The notes under the pieces were generated by a model. That model was not told the DNA's origin. It worked only from the letters and a program-made list of their open reading frames with translations, and ran no database searches. The position numbers were made by a program, and so were the translations under genes. A stretch of DNA of 64,000 nt from CAG-791 sp963593905 (GTDB lineage: Bacteria; Bacillota; Clostridia; Lachnospirales; Lachnospiraceae), in NCBI GenBank assembly GCA_963593905.1, contig CAVBBL010000009.1:1-64000 (forward strand). The letters are read 5' to 3'. Below are positions 61,902 through 64,000 of this stretch, piece by piece (position 1 is the first letter of the stretch; each line of letters starts with the position of its first letter).

Positions 61902-62030
61902 ACCGCGGCATAAGCGGTAAATCAACAGGACTTAGATGACGACGATTTCTGTTGATGCACATCGGAGAGTTCGCCTGCGCGAAATTCTCCTCACGCAGCC
62001 GCAGCCTGCCGCGGATTATAGAGGTAAATC
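61902..62030 (+). repeat. Composite hairpin repeat, variant copy 5 upstream of tetR-type gene
   Basis: B2 (61902-61918), a C-like hairpin ATCAACAG / CTGTTGAT (61921-61956) in which C and D appear merged, GCACATC linker, hairpin A (61964-61990), hairpin B (61999-62014), GAGGT and the ATG at 62031. Confidence 0.78.
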
Positions 62031-62774
62031 ATGACATCTGCCAATCATACACATACAACTGCCGGAAAGCCACTTGGCAAGGCAGAACTGAATAAGAGAC
62101 AAAAAAAAGAGGCACTTCTGCGCACCGCCTTTGATCTTTTTACAAAGAAGGGCATCACAGAGACCTCTATTTCCGATATTGCAAAGGAAGCCGGTGTGGC
62201 AAAGGGCACCTTTTATCTTTACTTTAAAGACAAGATCGACCTTCGCAATCTCCTGATCTCAGACCGGGCCGGACAGCTCTTTACCCATGCCTATGCCCAG
62301 GCTAGCACCAAAGTGGCCGACGACGGTCCTCTGGTGGACAAGATCATCTACCTGTCCGACGACATCATCGACCAGCTCAATGCTGATAAGTCGCTGCTGA
62401 CCTTCATCTCCAAGAACCTAAGCTGGGGCATCTTCAAAAATCAGCTGATCAACGCCTCCGACAATGGCGTGGACTTTGCTTCTATCTTTGAGGAGAATTT
62501 CCGAATCTCCCCTGTTAAATACAGAAATCCGGAAGTCATGGTCTTCATGCTCATCGAGCTGGTCAGTTCCACCTGCTACAGCTCCATCCTCTACAATGAG
62601 CCTCTGCCCATTGAGGAGCTCAAACCTTATCTGTTTCAGGCGATCCGGGACATCATGCACAGCCAGGAGCTTCCCCGGGAGGATTCCCGGAAAGTTTCCC
62701 AAGAGATTTCCCCGAAGACTTCCCCGGAGACTTCCGTAAAGGCCGAAACCCTCGTGCAGGAAGAGCGATCGTAA
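62031..62774 (+). CDS. TetR-family regulator
   Basis: 247 residues. N-terminal helix-turn-helix ITETSISDIAKEAGVAKGTF, then YLYFKDKIDL; a helical ligand domain; and a C-terminal low-complexity tail rich in Ser/Pro/Glu (SQEISPKTSPETS). It diverges from the MMPL exporter, whose promoter carries matching palindromes, so it most likely controls that exporter and responds to its substrate. Confidence 0.92.
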   Translation: MTSANHTHTTAGKPLGKAELNKRQKKEALLRTAFDLFTKKGITETSISDIAKEAGVAKGTFYLYFKDKIDLRNLLISDRAGQLFTHAYAQASTKVADDGPLVDKIIYLSDDIIDQLNADKSLLTFISKNLSWGIFKNQLINASDNGVDFASIFEENFRISPVKYRNPEVMVFMLIELVSSTCYSSILYNEPLPIEELKPYLFQAIRDIMHSQELPREDSRKVSQEISPKTSPETSVKAETLVQEERS

Positions 62775-62874
62775 ACTATATTTTTTATATTGATTACTGA
62801 CGAAAAATCTCCACAAAATCAAAGCTGTATTTTCCTTTTGAGAAACTTCACAATGCCAAGCGACACCTGGCGCT

Positions 62875-62970
62875 AAAAAAATCCCCACCACGAGTTTATA
62901 TCTTTGCTATATACCCGCTCTGCCGGACAACCGGTCAGGGGCATACATATCACTCATGGTGGGGATTTTT
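62875..62970 (+). terminator. Long hairpin with internal stem, terminator or small RNA
   Basis: Outer arms AAAAATCCCCACCACGAG and CTCATGGTGGGGATTTTT (62953-62970) pair over about 17 bp and enclose about 58 nt with a further small hairpin; the right arm ends in a U-run. It may be the tetR-type gene's terminator or a 95-nt structured RNA. Confidence 0.55.
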
Positions 62971-63033
62971 ATTTTATGCAAATTATGCAGACACGCTTCT
63001 CTACTGTTTCTTTCTTACTGTTTTTTAGTGTTT

Positions 63034-63130
63034 CTTTTTCACTTTTTCTCTTTCACTTTTTCTCTTTCACTTTTTCTCTTTCACTTCTTCTCTTTCAATG
63101 CTTCTCTTTCAATGCTTCTCTTTCAATGTT
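63034..63130. repeat. 14-bp pyrimidine tandem repeat
   Basis: About seven units of CTTTCAC/AATG-TTTTTCT type with exact 14-bp spacing, ending at the 3' end of the TVP38 gene. It encodes nothing recognisable; slippage-prone DNA. Confidence 0.75.
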
Positions 63131-63854
63131 TCTTTCTCGCTTTCGCCTTCTCCAATAATTCCAGGATCCAGCGTCTCTTCCACAGGATCAGGCCGATCAG
63201 GCACAGCTGGAAGACAATCAGTGCCACACAGATTCCGAACTCTCCCTGCAGCAGGTATCTTCCCACTATACAGATGCACAGGATCGGCATCCAGCAGCCG
63301 ATGGCCACGGCCCTGGCGAATTCCTTCCCTGTCACAGCAGATTTGGCCGCAATATAGGGAATGATGCCGTTGGGAATGCCGGGCATCAGGCAGGAAACGG
63401 CCACTACAAAGCCGGGGTTGGCAGAGTTCATCTTTTCCATGATCTTCACTGTCATGGGATTCATGGAATGATTCTCCAGCTTATGATTACGCACCCGTCT
63501 GGCGAAATAAAAGACACCTACATTGGCGAGCCAATAGCCGGTAAAGCACATGACAAACCCCTTCCACCAGCCGTAGATGGCACCGGCTGCGATCTGGATG
63601 GCTGCACCGGGAATCACCACGCTGATCACCTGCAGGATTGCCAGCATAAAGGTGCACAGCATCCCTTTCCAATGCCCCGCCTGCTCTAAGTAGGCTGCGA
63701 TTTCCTTTTGATCACCGTGGCGCAGCAAAGGCAAAAGCCCCGGCAGCATGGTACCGAAGGCCCGCCAGACCAAAAAGATCGTCAGGACCGCGACCGCGAC
63801 CTTTAAGAGTATTTTCCCGATTTTATAAGCTGTACTGTTTTCCTTAATCTTCAT
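63123..63854 (-). CDS. TVP38/TMEM64 (DedA-like) membrane protein
   Basis: 243 residues with about six membrane segments. The SNARE-associated/VTT domain is clear: VISVVIPGAAIQIAAGAIYG, then WLANVGVFYFARRV, and FVVAVSCLMPGIPNGIIPY. Family members are lipid scramblase/flippase-like proteins of the inner membrane. It ends in a basic tail (EKAKARKKH). The rest of the window to 64000 shows no gene start. Confidence 0.9.
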   Translation of the reverse strand: MKIKENSTAYKIGKILLKVAVAVLTIFLVWRAFGTMLPGLLPLLRHGDQKEIAAYLEQAGHWKGMLCTFMLAILQVISVVIPGAAIQIAAGAIYGWWKGFVMCFTGYWLANVGVFYFARRVRNHKLENHSMNPMTVKIMEKMNSANPGFVVAVSCLMPGIPNGIIPYIAAKSAVTGKEFARAVAIGCWMPILCICIVGRYLLQGEFGICVALIVFQLCLIGLILWKRRWILELLEKAKARKKH

Positions 63855-64000
63855 GCAGTAACCCGTTTATCCCATCCAAAATATGTATTCTCTGTCAATG
63901 CTGTTTTCATCAGCGTTCTTATAATTGTTTAGCACCACTGAAAAGTTTCACAAAATGCAGTGCCAGGCCATACTCGGCAACCCATTTTGTGATTTTTCTG

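Overview
The window looks like a chromosome segment of a gut-type Firmicute, most likely Lachnospiraceae. The grounds are a SCIFF peptide with its radical-SAM maturase, YesM/YesN two-component and LplB/LplC-type sugar ABC genes, a gmk-holB-ricT-trmN6-rsmI housekeeping cluster, AGGAGG-type ribosome binding sites and moderate GC content. No rRNA, tRNA or CRISPR array was seen. This placement is inference from gene content, not from a phylogeny.

Layout: 1-622 is the 5' part of ATP-dependent PEP carboxykinase. 0.8-7.4 kb is a defence/conflict island: a Thoeris-like TIR plus macro-domain pair, a DUF4417 gene, a deaminase-toxin/immunity-like pair, and the wreck of a type I restriction locus (hsdR remnant, half hsdS) fused to a truncated abiEii next to abiEi. 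A GC-rich long palindrome with a 36-bp tandem repeat sits inside that wreck. 7.5-15.3 kb is conserved housekeeping: SGNH esterase, rsmI, trmN6, ricT, holB, a divergent guanylate kinase and pyruvate kinase. 15.6-27.9 kb is a fucoside-type glycan module: GH29, two solute-binding lipoproteins, two permeases, YesM/YesN regulators and a Gfo/Idh dehydrogenase. 28.0-36.6 kb is a second carbohydrate module: a DapA-superfamily aldolase, a large GH-like protein, an ABC importer and an IclR regulator.

36.8-38 kb holds a DUF3990/DUF3791 toxin-antitoxin-like cluster with debris. 38.2-40.7 kb is an MBOAT plus AlgJ-like polysaccharide acetylation pair. 40.9-41.3 kb is a broken serine recombinase. 41.5-48.9 kb has a sodium symporter, an AprAB-like flavoprotein/ferredoxin pair, a GH31 glycosidase and an AraC regulator. 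49-51.8 kb has an RluA pseudouridine synthase and a frameshifted AbiEii-like gene with its DUF6577 partner. 52.4-55.5 kb has a sodium-pump decarboxylase beta subunit with a tiny gamma-like protein, then the SCIFF maturase and SCIFF precursor. 55.7-62.8 kb is an MMPL exporter, a giant heptad-repeat lipoprotein and a divergent TetR regulator with visible operators. 63.1-63.9 kb is a TVP38/DedA membrane protein.

The most striking unexplained signal is a family of composite hairpin repeats immediately upstream of the start codons of unrelated genes, always in gene-sense orientation. Full copies are built as hairpin C (loop TGAT), hairpin D (loop TAAA), a GATCnnATC linker, hairpin A (GGAGAA...TTCTCC), hairpin B (GCCGC...GCGGC), Shine-Dalgarno and start. 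Stem sequences differ between copies while pairing is kept. Clear copies precede the start codons at 21155, 25082, 35812, 47570, 55100, 59317 and 62031, and reduced copies precede those at 19088, 20187, 34171 and 52508. A second motif family (CTCTTC, small hairpin, GAAATGAGGATTA) precedes thsB, ricT, the YesM kinase and the DUF6577 gene.
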